In this document: one piece after another, positions 33,941 through 43,523 of the stretch
Position numbering within the stretch: position 1 is the stretch's first letter
How the letters are laid out: the number at the start of each line of letters is the position of its first letter
The notes under the pieces: model-generated
The model's input: the letters and a program-made list of their open reading frames with translations, nothing else
What the model was told of the DNA's origin: nothing
Databases searched by the model: none
Program-made: the position numbers and the translations under genes
NCBI RefSeq assembly: GCF_010501075.1
Contig: NZ_QVMN01000007.1
Coordinates: forward strand, 251,511-315,510
Length of the DNA stretch: 64,000 bases
DNA from: Dysgonomonas sp. 25
Lineage (GTDB): Bacteria; Bacteroidota; Bacteroidia; Bacteroidales; Dysgonomonadaceae
Direction of reading: 5' to 3'

Positions 33941-34633
33941 ATGACTAAGGAATTAGATAAATTAGGAAAAGTAACACTGAAACCGAATGCCCGGGCGCGA
34001 CGCGTTATCGTCCGCTACCGGGAGAATGCGTTCGTTGCAACTTACCCTGCCAAGATGAAAATCCCGGAGGTGGAAAAGACGTTGGAAAGGATGCTGCCCG
34101 ATTTACTAAGCCTAAAAGAGAGAACCCCGCAAAACCATTTATTTACACCCGAAGCCGAATTCAGGACATATCCATTTGAGGTGAGGATTATAGCCGAAGG
34201 GGCGAGATTTTACCTGACTTTGAAGGAAAAGGTATTGTATATTGTCTGTCCGGCACAAAGCGACTTCCAAGACACGGCACTTCAAAACCGCATCCGCGAA
34301 GGCATAGAGGCGGTATTGCGCAGCGAAGCCAAACGGATATTGCCCGCTTGGACCAAGTTATTGGCCGGCAAGCATGGCTTCGAAATCAATCAGGTAAAGA
34401 TAAACAAGAGCCGTTCGCGCTGGGGAAGCTGCTCCATGCAGAAGAATATCAACCTCTCCTACTTTTGCCTGCTCCTACCCGAACATTTGATAGAATTGGT
34501 TATTCTCCACGAGCTTTGCCACACAAGGGTTATGAACCACGGAGAGGCATTTTGGGTACTCCTGGATAAAGTCACGGATGGGAAAGCACAAATGCTGACC
34601 AAAGAATTGGACAAGCACCACACGCGCTTTTAA
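33941..34633 (+). CDS. YgjP-type M48/SprT-like metallopeptidase
   Basis: 230 residues without a signal peptide. The C-terminal half holds the zinc motif HELCHTRVMNHGEAFW (HExxH plus the downstream H and acidic residue) and the conserved KINKSRSRWGSCSMQKNINLSYF block typical of the YgjP/DUF45 family. The N-terminal 120 residues are beta-rich and family-specific. The family is a group of cytoplasmic gluzincins with little known physiology. Its stop overlaps that of the convergent cytidine deaminase gene by 4 bp. Confidence 0.92.
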   Translation: MTKELDKLGKVTLKPNARARRVIVRYRENAFVATYPAKMKIPEVEKTLERMLPDLLSLKERTPQNHLFTPEAEFRTYPFEVRIIAEGARFYLTLKEKVLYIVCPAQSDFQDTALQNRIREGIEAVLRSEAKRILPAWTKLLAGKHGFEINQVKINKSRSRWGSCSMQKNINLSYFCLLLPEHLIELVILHELCHTRVMNHGEAFWVLLDKVTDGKAQMLTKELDKHHTRF

Positions 34634-35115
34634 ATCATCGAATCCGCACCGAAGCTAAGAGGTAAGAGGTCTTTGGCAGAATCGACTTCGTAAACGTATT
34701 CGTCGCTGCACATCAGCACTTTAAACGGGGCGCCTCCTTTGTTCTCGAACTCGGTCATCACCTGACGGCAAGCACCACATGGCGTGCAAACTTCGCGCGA
34801 GAAGCTGTTATTGAAGGATGCTGCTATGGCAACGGCCACTACCCTATCGGCGGGATATTGCGCATTGGCATAGAAAAGGGTTGTCCGCTCGGCGCAAAGC
34901 CCTGAAGGATAGGCGGCATTCTCTTGGTTATTCCCGGTCACCACAATGCCGCTGGACAAGAGAACCGCACAGCCTACATGATAGTGGGAATAAGGGGCGT
35001 AAGCCTTTTGTGTAGCCTCCTGCGCCTTTTCTATCAGCATTTTCTTCTCATTATCGCATTCCGCTATCTTATAAATCCGTATTTTTGTAGAAATAGTTTT
35101 AACATTCATCTTCAT
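34630..35115 (-). CDS. cdd: Cytidine deaminase
   Basis: 161 residues from the ATG at 35115; an ATG at 35109 is equally possible, while a start at 35145 would overlap the divergent neighbour and add unrelated residues. Motifs are YAPYSHYHVGCAVLLSSG, GNNQENAAYPSGLCAERTTL (the zinc ligand Cys and catalytic Glu in CAE) and CTPCGACRQVM (two further Cys ligands). The enzyme deaminates cytidine and deoxycytidine for pyrimidine salvage. It is divergent from the glucosaminidase gene with only 13 bp between starts, so their promoters must overlap coding DNA. Confidence 0.95.
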   Translation of the reverse strand: MKMNVKTISTKIRIYKIAECDNEKKMLIEKAQEATQKAYAPYSHYHVGCAVLLSSGIVVTGNNQENAAYPSGLCAERTTLFYANAQYPADRVVAVAIAASFNNSFSREVCTPCGACRQVMTEFENKGGAPFKVLMCSDEYVYEVDSAKDLLPLSFGADSMI

Positions 35116-35128
35116 CGAGTTTGAGTAT

Positions 35129-36085
35129 ATGAGACAAAAATACATATCAAATAGGATATTCTGCCTGCTATCAGTGCTTTTTTTTATTGCCGGCGCCCAT
35201 TATACGGCATCCGCCCAAGTGAAGAAAAGCAAGGTCAACGAAGACTATATCAGGGACTACAAGGATTTAGCTATAACCCAGATGAAGAAATATAAGATTC
35301 CCGCAAGTATCACCTTAGCCCAAGGGATTCTGGAATCGGGCGCAGGGAAAAGCGATTTGGCAAAACGGTCGAACAATCACTTCGGGATAAAATGCCACAA
35401 CGACTGGAAAGGCGAGAAGGTCTATCACAACGACGATGCCCGCAATGAATGCTTCCGCAAATACAAGAAGGTATCGGAATCGTTCGAAGACCATTCCAAG
35501 TTCTTAGTCGGAAAGCAGCGCTATGCATCGCTTTTCAGCCTGAAGATAACCGATTACCGCGGTTGGGCCAAAGGACTGCAGAATGCAGGATACGCCACTA
35601 ATAAAGCTTATGCCAACAGGCTGATAAAGTTGATAGAAGACTACGAACTTTATCAATACGACAAGGGCTATTCGGGAGGCAAGACAGATAGCAAGAATAC
35701 ACAAGTCTCGCCGGCAAATAATACGCCCAAGAAGACTTATCTGAACAAGCATACTCCATACCGCACACACAATCTGGTATACGTCATAGCGCAGGAGGGT
35801 GATACTTACGAGGATATAGCGGGCGAATTCGACTTCAAGGCGAAAGACTTAGCCAACTGGAACGAAGTTCCGCAAGGCTTCCCGCTGAAAAAAGGAGATT
35901 TAGTATATTTCCAGAAAAAGAAAAGCAAGGCCGACAAGCCATACTACGAGCACGTTGTGCAAGTGGGGGAATCTATGCACAGCATCTCTCAACTCTATGG
36001 TATCAAAGTGAAGAACTTATATAAAATGAACAAGAAAGACCAAGAATATGTTCCTACAGAGGGAGATGTACTGAAATTACGATGA
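35129..36085 (+). CDS. Secreted N-acetylglucosaminidase with two LysM domains
   Basis: 318 residues. A signal peptide (residues about 12-30, ending TASAQ) is followed by a GH73-type glucosaminidase domain, about residues 35-180: ITLAQGILESGAGKSDLAKR with the likely catalytic Glu, SNNHFGIKCH, FEDHSKFLVGKQRY and GLQNAGYATNKAYANRLI. After a Ser/Asn/Thr linker come two LysM units near residues 212-258 (VYVIAQEGDTYEDIAGEF) and 272-317 (VQVGESMHSISQLYGIKV). It should cut the GlcNAc-MurNAc bond of peptidoglycan during wall remodelling. It precedes the DUF3078 gene by 23 bp. Confidence 0.93.
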   Translation: MRQKYISNRIFCLLSVLFFIAGAHYTASAQVKKSKVNEDYIRDYKDLAITQMKKYKIPASITLAQGILESGAGKSDLAKRSNNHFGIKCHNDWKGEKVYHNDDARNECFRKYKKVSESFEDHSKFLVGKQRYASLFSLKITDYRGWAKGLQNAGYATNKAYANRLIKLIEDYELYQYDKGYSGGKTDSKNTQVSPANNTPKKTYLNKHTPYRTHNLVYVIAQEGDTYEDIAGEFDFKAKDLANWNEVPQGFPLKKGDLVYFQKKKSKADKPYYEHVVQVGESMHSISQLYGIKVKNLYKMNKKDQEYVPTEGDVLKLR

Positions 36086-36108
36086 CTTGAACTAAATTAA
36101 CAATTATA

Positions 36109-36996
36109 ATGAAAAAGTTTTTTTTAATTGTAACACTCTTTGTTACAACGCTCTGTGCTGCAGCACAAGACAAAACAGAAGAAGATGTCGACGGTAAATG
36201 GATATTGGATGGGGTAACAGGCCTCAATATATCGCAGACATCATTTAGTAACTGGTCAGGAGGAGGAGAAAATTCCTTAGCTGGAAATATCTATCTAAAC
36301 GGCTCATTGAAACGGAAGAGCGGCAACTGGCTGTGGGTAAACACTCTGGCTCTTGACTATGGTTTAACGAAAAACAAATCGGATGGTATGCGCAAAACCA
36401 ATGATAAGATAGACTTATCTACCCAGCTCGGCTATTCGACAGACAACAAGTGGTTCTATACGGCAATGGCCGACCTGAAAACCCAGTTCTACAAAGGATA
36501 TGATTACCCGAATAAGGATAATTACATCTCCAAGTTCTTCGCGCCTGCTTACGTAAACGTTTCGCTCGGTATGGAATACCGCAAAGACTGGTTCTCGGTT
36601 TACCTATCGCCTGCCGCGGGCAAAATGACATTTGTCGAAGATTCCTATCTATCCAATAGGCCGGGAGGAAGCTTCGGTGTAGATGAGGGCGACCGTTTCA
36701 AAGCTGAATTGGGTGCATACCTGAAAGGACGTCTCGAGAGAACTATAATGGAGAATGTGAAGGTTATCTCTACTGCCGACTTCTTTACAGCTTATGACGA
36801 CTCGTTCGGCAATGTCGATATCAACTGGGATGTTATGATAAGCATGAAGATCAATAAGTTCTTGTCGGCATCTTTGAATACGACGCTCAAATACGACGAT
36901 GATGTGAAAACATACGACAGCGCAGGTAACTGGAAAAGCGGCGCCAAAGTACAGTTCAAAGAAGTGCTGGGTATAGGGCTTGCATATAACTTCTAA
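36109..36996 (+). CDS. DUF3078 family outer-membrane-type protein
   Basis: 295 residues. Signal peptide FLIVTLFVTTLCAAAQ, then a short segment WILDGVTGLNISQTSFSNWS with the GGENS motif that marks DUF3078, and about ten amphipathic beta strands with aromatic ends (for example NWLWVNTLALDYGL, WFYTAMADLKTQF, VYLSPAAGKMTF), finishing in an aromatic residue (GIGLAYNF). This is consistent with a small outer-membrane barrel. The function is unknown. It is in tandem with the glucosaminidase gene and followed by a terminator at 37020. Confidence 0.85.
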   Translation: MKKFFLIVTLFVTTLCAAAQDKTEEDVDGKWILDGVTGLNISQTSFSNWSGGGENSLAGNIYLNGSLKRKSGNWLWVNTLALDYGLTKNKSDGMRKTNDKIDLSTQLGYSTDNKWFYTAMADLKTQFYKGYDYPNKDNYISKFFAPAYVNVSLGMEYRKDWFSVYLSPAAGKMTFVEDSYLSNRPGGSFGVDEGDRFKAELGAYLKGRLERTIMENVKVISTADFFTAYDDSFGNVDINWDVMISMKINKFLSASLNTTLKYDDDVKTYDSAGNWKSGAKVQFKEVLGIGLAYNF

Positions 36997-37019
36997 GGAG
37001 AAGATAGCTTAATATAGGG

Positions 37020-37052
37020 TAAGTAGCGGGATAACTTCCTGCTACTTTTTTT
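37020..37052 (+). terminator. Terminator after the DUF3078 gene
   Basis: AAGTAGCGGGA pairs with TCCTGCTACTT (one G-T) around a TAACT loop and runs into a long T tract, 25 bp after the stop. Confidence 0.85.
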
Positions 37053-37189
37053 ATACCATATTCTTACTAACATAGCAAAACGGTCTATCGCCTATTGAGA
37101 AGCCCTACACACTGGTTAGCATAGGGCTCTATGATAGCGGCACGATTTCTACTGCGTCATCGTTATACTACCTTCCTATAAGGCACAAA

Positions 37190-37218
37190 AAAACTGCCCC
37201 TCTCGGAGGGGCAGTTTT
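37190..37218. terminator. Perfect bidirectional terminator upstream-side of the ompA-like 3' end
   Basis: A 13-bp perfect stem, AAAACTGCCCCTC / GAGGGGCAGTTTT, around the 3-nt loop TCG. It lies 26 bp beyond the stop of the minus-strand OmpA gene, and with A and T tracts on both sides can end transcription from either direction. Confidence 0.92.
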
Positions 37219-37244
37219 CTATTTCGTTACCTTGTAGTACTTTA

Positions 37245-38402
37245 TTAGTCTTGAACAACAAATATAGCTACACGGTTCCATTCGTTAGTTGAATATGGCT
37301 GTACATTAGAGCCTTTGTACTCAACATCTACACGGCTGCTGTTGATGTTATGTTTCTTGATCAATCTGTCAGCTACGTTCTTAGCACGTCTTTCAGACAA
37401 TCTTTCGTTGTAAGAAGCAGTACCAGTTTTCTTATCAGCGTATCCAACAACTTTGATCTTAACGTTAGGGTTATCTTGCAGATATTTAGCAACGTTGTAG
37501 ATAGTCACTTCTTGTCCGCGGTCGATAGTAGAGCTGTTCAAACGGAAGAATACTACGTTAACCGGAGCTGAACCTTTCACTTCTTTCACGATAGTTTGAG
37601 CTTCAGGACACTTAGGACAACGCTCAGGACGAGTAGAGAGTTCAGCATTTTCGCGACGAAGTCTGTTGATTTCATCGTTCATTCTATCAATCTCAGCCTG
37701 ATCTCTCAACAATGCTTCAGAGAATCCTGTTTTACCAAGTTTGTAAACCAAGCTTGCCGAAACACCTGCGATAGCATCGTAGTTAACTTTTCCAGGACCC
37801 ATTTTATCCAAGTTGTCTTTTACCAATGTAGCATAAAGCTCAACATCGAGAGACAATCTGTTAGAGAAACGGAAGTTGTTGATGATACCGGCATTAGTAG
37901 TGATACTTCTTGTTTTAGCATCTTCCAATCCCATTACAGCATAGTTGTCATAATCCCATGCGTGAAGGTATCCGATACCTACATAAGGAATAAAGCTATA
38001 GAAACGTTTTTCGTTGTAACGTCCGAATGTATTCGATACATTCCACATGAAGTCAACGTGTCCGTTTACATAGTTGTTTTTCAACATCGTGTTACCATTG
38101 TTCATGAAGTTGTGAAGTCTTCCGCCTTCTACCTTCAAACGAGATCCCCACATTGGGCTAAACCATTTACCTACCTGTACTGTAGGAACAAAGTTTATAC
38201 GACTTTGGAAATCAGCTTCAGCACCTTTGTCACCGAGTGATACATTGGCAGCAGCACCGGCTCCGATAAACCAGTTATCCCAGAATCCATTTTTCTCAAA
38301 TACAGTCTTGCGTCCAGCCTGAGCACTTTGCCCAGATGTTTCTTGAGCAGAAACAGTCAGCGTGGCAAGAATCAAAATTAAAAGCAAACTTACTTTTTTC
38401 AT
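37245..38402 (-). CDS. OmpA family outer-membrane protein
   Basis: 385 residues. Signal peptide LLLILILATLTVSAQ, then an eight-strand-type barrel region to about residue 210 (NWFIGAGAAANVSLGD, YSFIPYVGIGYLHAWDY), a coiled stretch with EIDRMNDEINRLRRENAEL, and a Cys pair in RPERCPKCPEA. The C-terminal OmpA domain, about residues 280-385, has NSSTIDRGQEVTIYNVAKYL, VVGYADKKTGTASYNERLS and NRVAIFVV and binds peptidoglycan. It is an abundant envelope protein type: codon use is strongly biased, suggesting high expression. It stands alone behind its own leader of 60 bp after fcl. Confidence 0.95.
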   Translation of the reverse strand: MKKVSLLLILILATLTVSAQETSGQSAQAGRKTVFEKNGFWDNWFIGAGAAANVSLGDKGAEADFQSRINFVPTVQVGKWFSPMWGSRLKVEGGRLHNFMNNGNTMLKNNYVNGHVDFMWNVSNTFGRYNEKRFYSFIPYVGIGYLHAWDYDNYAVMGLEDAKTRSITTNAGIINNFRFSNRLSLDVELYATLVKDNLDKMGPGKVNYDAIAGVSASLVYKLGKTGFSEALLRDQAEIDRMNDEINRLRRENAELSTRPERCPKCPEAQTIVKEVKGSAPVNVVFFRLNSSTIDRGQEVTIYNVAKYLQDNPNVKIKVVGYADKKTGTASYNERLSERRAKNVADRLIKKHNINSSRVDVEYKGSNVQPYSTNEWNRVAIFVVQD

Positions 38403-38462
38403 AACCGTTCAATTTTTATTAATTAATTAATTTAGTTCTATGTTTAAGTTCTTAGTTCAGAA

Positions 38463-39566
38463 TTAGTTGTTATTGTATTGTATGTACCATCTATAAATTC
38501 TCTCCAACCCTTCTTCGACTTCGACTTTGTGTTTCCATCCTAACGAATGCAGTTTGGAGACATCTGTCAGTTTACGCATCGTACCATCAGGTTTTTGGGG
38601 ATTAAACCAGATTTCACCTTTAAATCCTATAATTCTTTCTATTAGGCCGGCTACATCTTTTATGGAAATCTCTTTCCCTGTTCCGATGTTTATATGCGTA
38701 TTTCGGATTTCTTTGTTATTTATAACACCCGCTAAGTCCGAAAAGTTTACGTGTTCCATGATAAATATGGTTGCGTCTGCCATTTCTTCACTCCAAAGAA
38801 ATTCACGCATCGGATTGCCTGTCCCCCAGAGTTCTACCTGAACAGTTCCGTCCGGTTTATGCCTGATACCATATTTAGATAACACCTCCACGATTTCCTC
38901 TTTAGTGGATTTATCGGAGACTCCTTCTATCGGGCGCTTTTTCAAATCCTTCGCAATCGTCTCCCAGTCGTTATTCTCGAGGCATTTACCTAAATGTATT
39001 TTGCGTACCATTGCCGGTAAGACATGGGAAGTTTCGAGATTGAAGTTATCATTCGGGCCGTACAGATTCGTTGGCATCACAGCTATAAAGTTGGTTCCAT
39101 ACTGGATATTATAGCTTTCGCACATCTTTATACCGGCTATTTTGGCAATAGCATACGGTTCGTTGGTATATTCGAGCGGAGATGTAAGCAAAGAGTCCTC
39201 GCGCATCGGCTGAGGCGCTTCTTTCGGGTAAATGCAGGTACTTCCGAGGAAGACCAGCTTTTTCACGCCATTTTTATATGCCTGATGGATAACGTTGTTT
39301 TGTATCATCAGGTTTTCGTATATAAATTGTGCTCTGTACTTATTGTTGGCGACAATGCCACCCACTTTGGCAGCAGCCAGAATGACACAGTCGGGCTTTT
39401 CTTCTTTGAAGAAAGCTGCAACAGCTTCCTGAGAAGTCAAATCCAATTCAGCATGAGTACGGACGACAAAATTTCTGTAGCCTTTGGATTGTAAGTTTTT
39501 TAATATAGCCGAACCGACTAAACCCCGGTGACCAGCTATATATATTTTCGCATTTTTATCGATCAT
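38463..39566 (-). CDS. fcl: GDP-L-fucose synthase
   Basis: 367 residues, an extended SDR enzyme. NADP loop IYIAGHRGLVGSAI, the Ser/Tyr/Lys active site in FLGSTCIYPKEAPQPM and YTNEPYAIAKIAGIKM, PTNLYGPNDNFN, and the substrate block GTGNPMREFLWSEEMAD. It is about 45 residues longer than the Escherichia coli enzyme because of an insertion at roughly residues 197-245 (DLKKRPIEGVSDKSTKEEIV), which I believe is common in Bacteroidota. It converts GDP-4-keto-6-deoxymannose to GDP-L-fucose for capsule and O-glycan synthesis. It is 5 bp downstream of gmd. Confidence 0.97.
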   Translation of the reverse strand: MIDKNAKIYIAGHRGLVGSAILKNLQSKGYRNFVVRTHAELDLTSQEAVAAFFKEEKPDCVILAAAKVGGIVANNKYRAQFIYENLMIQNNVIHQAYKNGVKKLVFLGSTCIYPKEAPQPMREDSLLTSPLEYTNEPYAIAKIAGIKMCESYNIQYGTNFIAVMPTNLYGPNDNFNLETSHVLPAMVRKIHLGKCLENNDWETIAKDLKKRPIEGVSDKSTKEEIVEVLSKYGIRHKPDGTVQVELWGTGNPMREFLWSEEMADATIFIMEHVNFSDLAGVINNKEIRNTHINIGTGKEISIKDVAGLIERIIGFKGEIWFNPQKPDGTMRKLTDVSKLHSLGWKHKVEVEEGLERIYRWYIQYNNN

Positions 39567-39571
39567 CCAAT

Positions 39572-40723
39572 TTATTCAAAATAATTCAAGATCCTGTAGC
39601 CGCCATCCTTCAGATACTCTTCTTTTTTCATCAGGTTCAAATCGTTAGCGACCATGTCCTGACAAAGAGCTTTCAGGTCGTATTCAGGAGTCCAGTTCAG
39701 TTTTGTTCGTGCTTTTGTACTATCTCCAATCAAAATATCTACTTCAGTAGGTCGGAAGTAAGCAGGATCTACTCCTACTACAACCTCTCCGATTCTCTTC
39801 TTAAACATTGCCAGCTGTTCTTCACCGACAAGCTTAGCAAATTTAGCCTCATCTATCGATGCTATTATGCCGACTTCGTCGACGCCCTCTCCTTTGAAAG
39901 CGACTTCGACACCGACTTCATTGAAAGCCATCTTGATAAAATCGCGGATAGTCGTTGTCACGCCGGTTGATATTACGTAGTCATCCGATTCTTCTTGCTG
40001 AAGGATCAGATACATAGCTTTTATATAGTCTTTGGCATGTCCCCAGTCGCGCTGGCTCGAAAGATTTCCCATAAAGACTTCCTTCTGCAAGCCAAGTACA
40101 ATGCGCGCTACAGCACGGGTTACCTTACGGGTAACGAATGTTTCGCCGCGCAAAGGCGATTCGTGGTTGAACAGTATTCCGTTGCTTGCATGCATGCCAT
40201 AAGCTTCGCGATAGTTCACTGTTATCCAGTAAGCATATAGCTTAGCTACAGCGTATGGGCTGCGCGGATAGAACGGAGTTGTTTCTTTTTGAGGTATCTC
40301 TTGTACCAAGCCATATAACTCGGAAGTTGAGGCCTGATATATTCTTGTTTTCTTCACCAAGTCCAACAGGCGGACAGCTTCCAATATGCGAAGCGTACCT
40401 ATACCATCGGCATTTGCTGTATATTCGGGTGTATCAAAGCTAACCTTCACATGGCTCATGGCTGCGAGGTTGTATATCTCATCCGGTTTTACATCACCAA
40501 TAATACGTGTTATATTCATACTATCGGTCATATCTCCGTAGTGAAGAATCAAATTACGGTGAGACTCATGCGGATCCTGATAGAGGTGATCTATCCTGTC
40601 GGTATTGAAAAGCGACGAACGACGCTTGATACCATGCACTGTATAACCTTTTTTAATTAAGTATTCAGCCAGATAAGCTCCATCTTGTCCTGTAACACCT
40701 GTGATAAGGGCAACTTTTCCCAT
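39572..40723 (-). CDS. gmd: GDP-mannose 4,6-dehydratase
   Basis: 383 residues. [19 protein letters not shown] is the cofactor loop; [44 protein letters not shown] and [22 protein letters not shown] supply the catalytic Thr/Ser, Tyr and Lys. [20 protein letters not shown] is the usual substrate block. It makes GDP-4-keto-6-deoxy-mannose, and with fcl immediately downstream gives de novo GDP-L-fucose. In Bacteroidales GDP-fucose decorates capsule and secreted glycoproteins. A TACCTTTG promoter box lies at 40781-40788. Confidence 0.98.
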   Translation of the reverse strand: MGKVALITGVTGQDGAYLAEYLIKKGYTVHGIKRRSSLFNTDRIDHLYQDPHESHRNLILHYGDMTDSMNITRIIGDVKPDEIYNLAAMSHVKVSFDTPEYTANADGIGTLRILEAVRLLDLVKKTRIYQASTSELYGLVQEIPQKETTPFYPRSPYAVAKLYAYWITVNYREAYGMHASNGILFNHESPLRGETFVTRKVTRAVARIVLGLQKEVFMGNLSSQRDWGHAKDYIKAMYLILQQEESDDYVISTGVTTTIRDFIKMAFNEVGVEVAFKGEGVDEVGIIASIDEAKFAKLVGEEQLAMFKKRIGEVVVGVDPAYFRPTEVDILIGDSTKARTKLNWTPEYDLKALCQDMVANDLNLMKKEEYLKDGGYRILNYFE

Positions 40724-40780
40724 GTAAATCAGTCTTTTTTTTAGTATATATTAATTTTGTATATAACGCTATGTTTGGGG

Positions 40781-40788
40781 CAAAGGTA
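40781..40788 (-). promoter_or_regulatory. -7 box of gmd-fcl
   Basis: On the minus strand TACCTTTG matches TAnnTTTG, 57 bp upstream of the gmd ATG. Confidence 0.6.
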
Positions 40789-40880
40789 CGTTTTTTTAGA
40801 AAAACAGATCTATTTTCTTTTCTATTTTCACGTTTTATCAGAGTTTAATACTTTTTATAATATCTTTTAACATAAAAATA

Positions 40881-42056
40881 TCAAAAACTCATCGCATCTA
40901 ATGACCCATAACGTCCAATCACTTTATTATCTTTATCCAAAAGGAAATAAGTAGGGGTTCCTATGATACCATAGTTCGTATAATTAGTCCCGCCAAATCC
41001 CTTGAAATCACATAGTTTATCCTTCCACTGAAATCTGGAAGCCATAGTCTTATATTCATTCTCGTCATGATCTGCCGAAATCGAAATCAGCCGTACATTT
41101 TTCTCCTTGATAGATGGATACCGGGCTATCAGCTTTTCCAATTCCAATTTGCAATTCGGACAATCAGACTCGTAGAAAAATAGAATCGTATGCGCATATT
41201 TCCCCGCAACCATCGGTGCCTGCAAACCTTCCAATTCGGGAACAAGCATCCCTTTGCGCAACTTGGCAAGCGTGAAAGCAGCATACATATTCCCCTGAGG
41301 GTGCTCTATCCTACCCGATTCCACTACGTAAGGGATAATGATATCGAAAGCATCGTCCCAGGCATATTGGTTGACAATGGTCAGCAAATCGTCTGCCAAT
41401 GCTTCAAAAACAAGTTGGGATTTTATCCTGTCCAAAAGCTTTACCATATCCTGTCCAAAAGCTTTCTGTCCTCCTATCCTCGACAACGGATCGATGATAA
41501 AATACCATAGGCTACTGGTATATAAAGCCTCTGCATTCAATTCATTTTGAGCATATTGATGTATTTGGTAAAGAGTTTCCAGATTTCGCTGTTGCTGTCC
41601 CGAAGCCATCCCGCTGAGCATATTCATGTACTGCAATAGTTCGATGAATTTATCGGCATACAGGCTCGTATCCCTCTGCGCCGGCCCTGTCTGCTTCAGG
41701 TAAGCATACAAATAATCGTTCTCCGGCGAGTTCTTGAATACAAACTGATTGTCGGCATAGTTGACAGAAAAGTTTTCCTTGTTGACAATAAACATTGCCG
41801 ATTTCTTACCTGAAACCTGCAAAGAAGCCATACCGGCATAATCCTTATATTTGTTGGGGATGGTGATAGTAGCGCTGCCGCCAAAACTGAACATTCCGGA
41901 CTGAACGGTATCTTGTTTCAACCCTTTATTGAATATCAGGTAATATTGCGAATTGGCATCTTCGGGGATGGTGACGTTTATCTGTTGCGCAAATACGCTA
42001 CTTGAAGTAAATAATAGAGCTAAGAGAACAAATAAAAATATTGTTATTCTTTTCAT
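40881..42056 (-). CDS. Thioredoxin-like (TlpA/DUF5106-type) periplasmic protein
   Basis: 391 residues with a signal peptide (FLFVLLALLFTSSSVFA). Residues of about 25-110 are a beta-rich DUF4369-like module (NVTIPEDANSQYYLIFNKG), followed by a helical DUF5106-like region to about residue 285. The end is a thioredoxin fold with the redox pair in YESDCPNCKLELEKLI and the cis-Pro motif GIIGTPTYFLLD. It is probably a disulphide reductase or oxidase of the periplasm. The C terminus stops soon after the last strand (GRYGSLDAMSF), a little short for the family. It is 13 bp downstream of the cardiolipin synthase gene, so the two are co-transcribed. Confidence 0.82.
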   Translation of the reverse strand: MKRITIFLFVLLALLFTSSSVFAQQINVTIPEDANSQYYLIFNKGLKQDTVQSGMFSFGGSATITIPNKYKDYAGMASLQVSGKKSAMFIVNKENFSVNYADNQFVFKNSPENDYLYAYLKQTGPAQRDTSLYADKFIELLQYMNMLSGMASGQQQRNLETLYQIHQYAQNELNAEALYTSSLWYFIIDPLSRIGGQKAFGQDMVKLLDRIKSQLVFEALADDLLTIVNQYAWDDAFDIIIPYVVESGRIEHPQGNMYAAFTLAKLRKGMLVPELEGLQAPMVAGKYAHTILFFYESDCPNCKLELEKLIARYPSIKEKNVRLISISADHDENEYKTMASRFQWKDKLCDFKGFGGTNYTNYGIIGTPTYFLLDKDNKVIGRYGSLDAMSF

Positions 42057-42069
42057 TTAAATTCAATTT

Positions 42070-43500
42070 TTAGAGTAACGGCGAAAACAGCCGCACAATT
42101 GATTCTGCAAATTTACGGAAATTTGACCGTTTTGCCCAATCTTCGGGGTACAATAATGATGCCATCACCATATCCTGTTCGAATATCCGGCGTGCACTAC
42201 GCGCCGAACCTTCATTATAGATAAACGCATCTATCTCGAAATTATGTTCGAAGCTGCGCACATCCATATTAGCCGAACCTGTTATGGTCAACGAATCGTC
42301 GATGACAGTCATCTTGGAATGAAGGAAGCCTCCTTCGAAAAGGTAAACGCTGACACCCGCCTCCTGCAACTCCTTGATAAAAGACATGGTAGCGATATGC
42401 ACAAAAGTAGTATCGGAGTTTCGCGGAATCATCAACCTGACATCTACGCCCCGCATGGCAGCCGTCTGAATAGCCGACATCAACTGATCGGTCGGGACGA
42501 AATAAGGGGTTTGGATATAAATATAATCCTTGGCATTATAGATGGCTTGTATAATACCGATGTGGATGCTTTTGTATTGCCCCATAGGGCCACTCGTCAC
42601 AAACTGGACGAGGTTATCTCCTTGTGTGGCAATCTTCGGAAAATAGCTATCATCGGACAGAAATTCCTTCCGCGAATAATTCCAGTCGATAATAAAAGAG
42701 GTCTGCAAGCCGGCTACGGCTTTGCCTTCCACTTTGATATGGTTATCGCGCCATATGCCATAATCCACTCCTTTTATGTAGCGGTCGGCAACATTCATAC
42801 CGCCCATAAAACCGACTTTGCCATCAATCACAACTATTTTGCGATGGTTGCGGTAGTTGACGCGGCTGGCTAAGAAACGGAATGTCACTTTCAGGAAGGC
42901 TTGTGTTTCTATTCCTTGTTGTTGCAACTCTTCAAAGAATTTCCGCTTGGCATTCCACGAACCCACATCGTCGTACATCAAACGCACGGTGACGCCTTGC
43001 TTCGCTTTTTCGAGAAGGAGGTTTGCCAGTCGATGCCCCATATCATCATCCATAAAGATATAATACTGGATATGAATATGATGTTCGGCCTTTCTTATTT
43101 CTTCGAACAGGGCGTCGAATTTGCTTACGCCATCCGAATAGAAAGTTATTTTATTGCCGGAATACAGGGCTGCCCTATCCATACGATACAGCAAACTGAT
43201 AAGATTCGAATATTTCTCGGGCGGAGGGATTAACTCTTTGGGTTCTATGCGGTTTATGGCTTTCTTGCTCAGTTTCCGAAACATCCTGTGCGAGATAAGG
43301 CGTTTCTTTCGCCCGTCTTCGCCGAAAAAATAATAGATAATCAGCCCGACAAGGGGAAGGAAAACCAGAATAAGTATCCACGAAACGGTCTTGACCGGAT
43401 TGCGGTTCTGCGTGATAATAACCACTATCACCCCAATTGCCGTAATTACATAAAACAATTGCAGGAACAGGATAAGATTATCAGACGTAAAATCTATCAT
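42070..43500 (-). CDS. cls: Cardiolipin synthase (phospholipase D family)
   Basis: 476 residues. Two N-terminal membrane helices (about residues 8-28 and 37-57) precede two phospholipase D domains with HKD motifs: HRKIVVIDGKVGFMGGMN near residue 220 and HSKMTVIDDSLTITGSAN near residue 400. The conserved PVKTVSWILILVFLPLVGL between the helices is typical of ClsA. It condenses two phosphatidylglycerol molecules, or PG with another donor, at the inner membrane. It is the upstream gene of the pair with the thioredoxin-like protein. Confidence 0.95.
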   Translation of the reverse strand: MIDFTSDNLILFLQLFYVITAIGVIVVIITQNRNPVKTVSWILILVFLPLVGLIIYYFFGEDGRKKRLISHRMFRKLSKKAINRIEPKELIPPPEKYSNLISLLYRMDRAALYSGNKITFYSDGVSKFDALFEEIRKAEHHIHIQYYIFMDDDMGHRLANLLLEKAKQGVTVRLMYDDVGSWNAKRKFFEELQQQGIETQAFLKVTFRFLASRVNYRNHRKIVVIDGKVGFMGGMNVADRYIKGVDYGIWRDNHIKVEGKAVAGLQTSFIIDWNYSRKEFLSDDSYFPKIATQGDNLVQFVTSGPMGQYKSIHIGIIQAIYNAKDYIYIQTPYFVPTDQLMSAIQTAAMRGVDVRLMIPRNSDTTFVHIATMSFIKELQEAGVSVYLFEGGFLHSKMTVIDDSLTITGSANMDVRSFEHNFEIDAFIYNEGSARSARRIFEQDMVMASLLYPEDWAKRSNFRKFAESIVRLFSPLL

Positions 43501-43523
43501 GCCGACCGATTAGTTTAGTGTGT

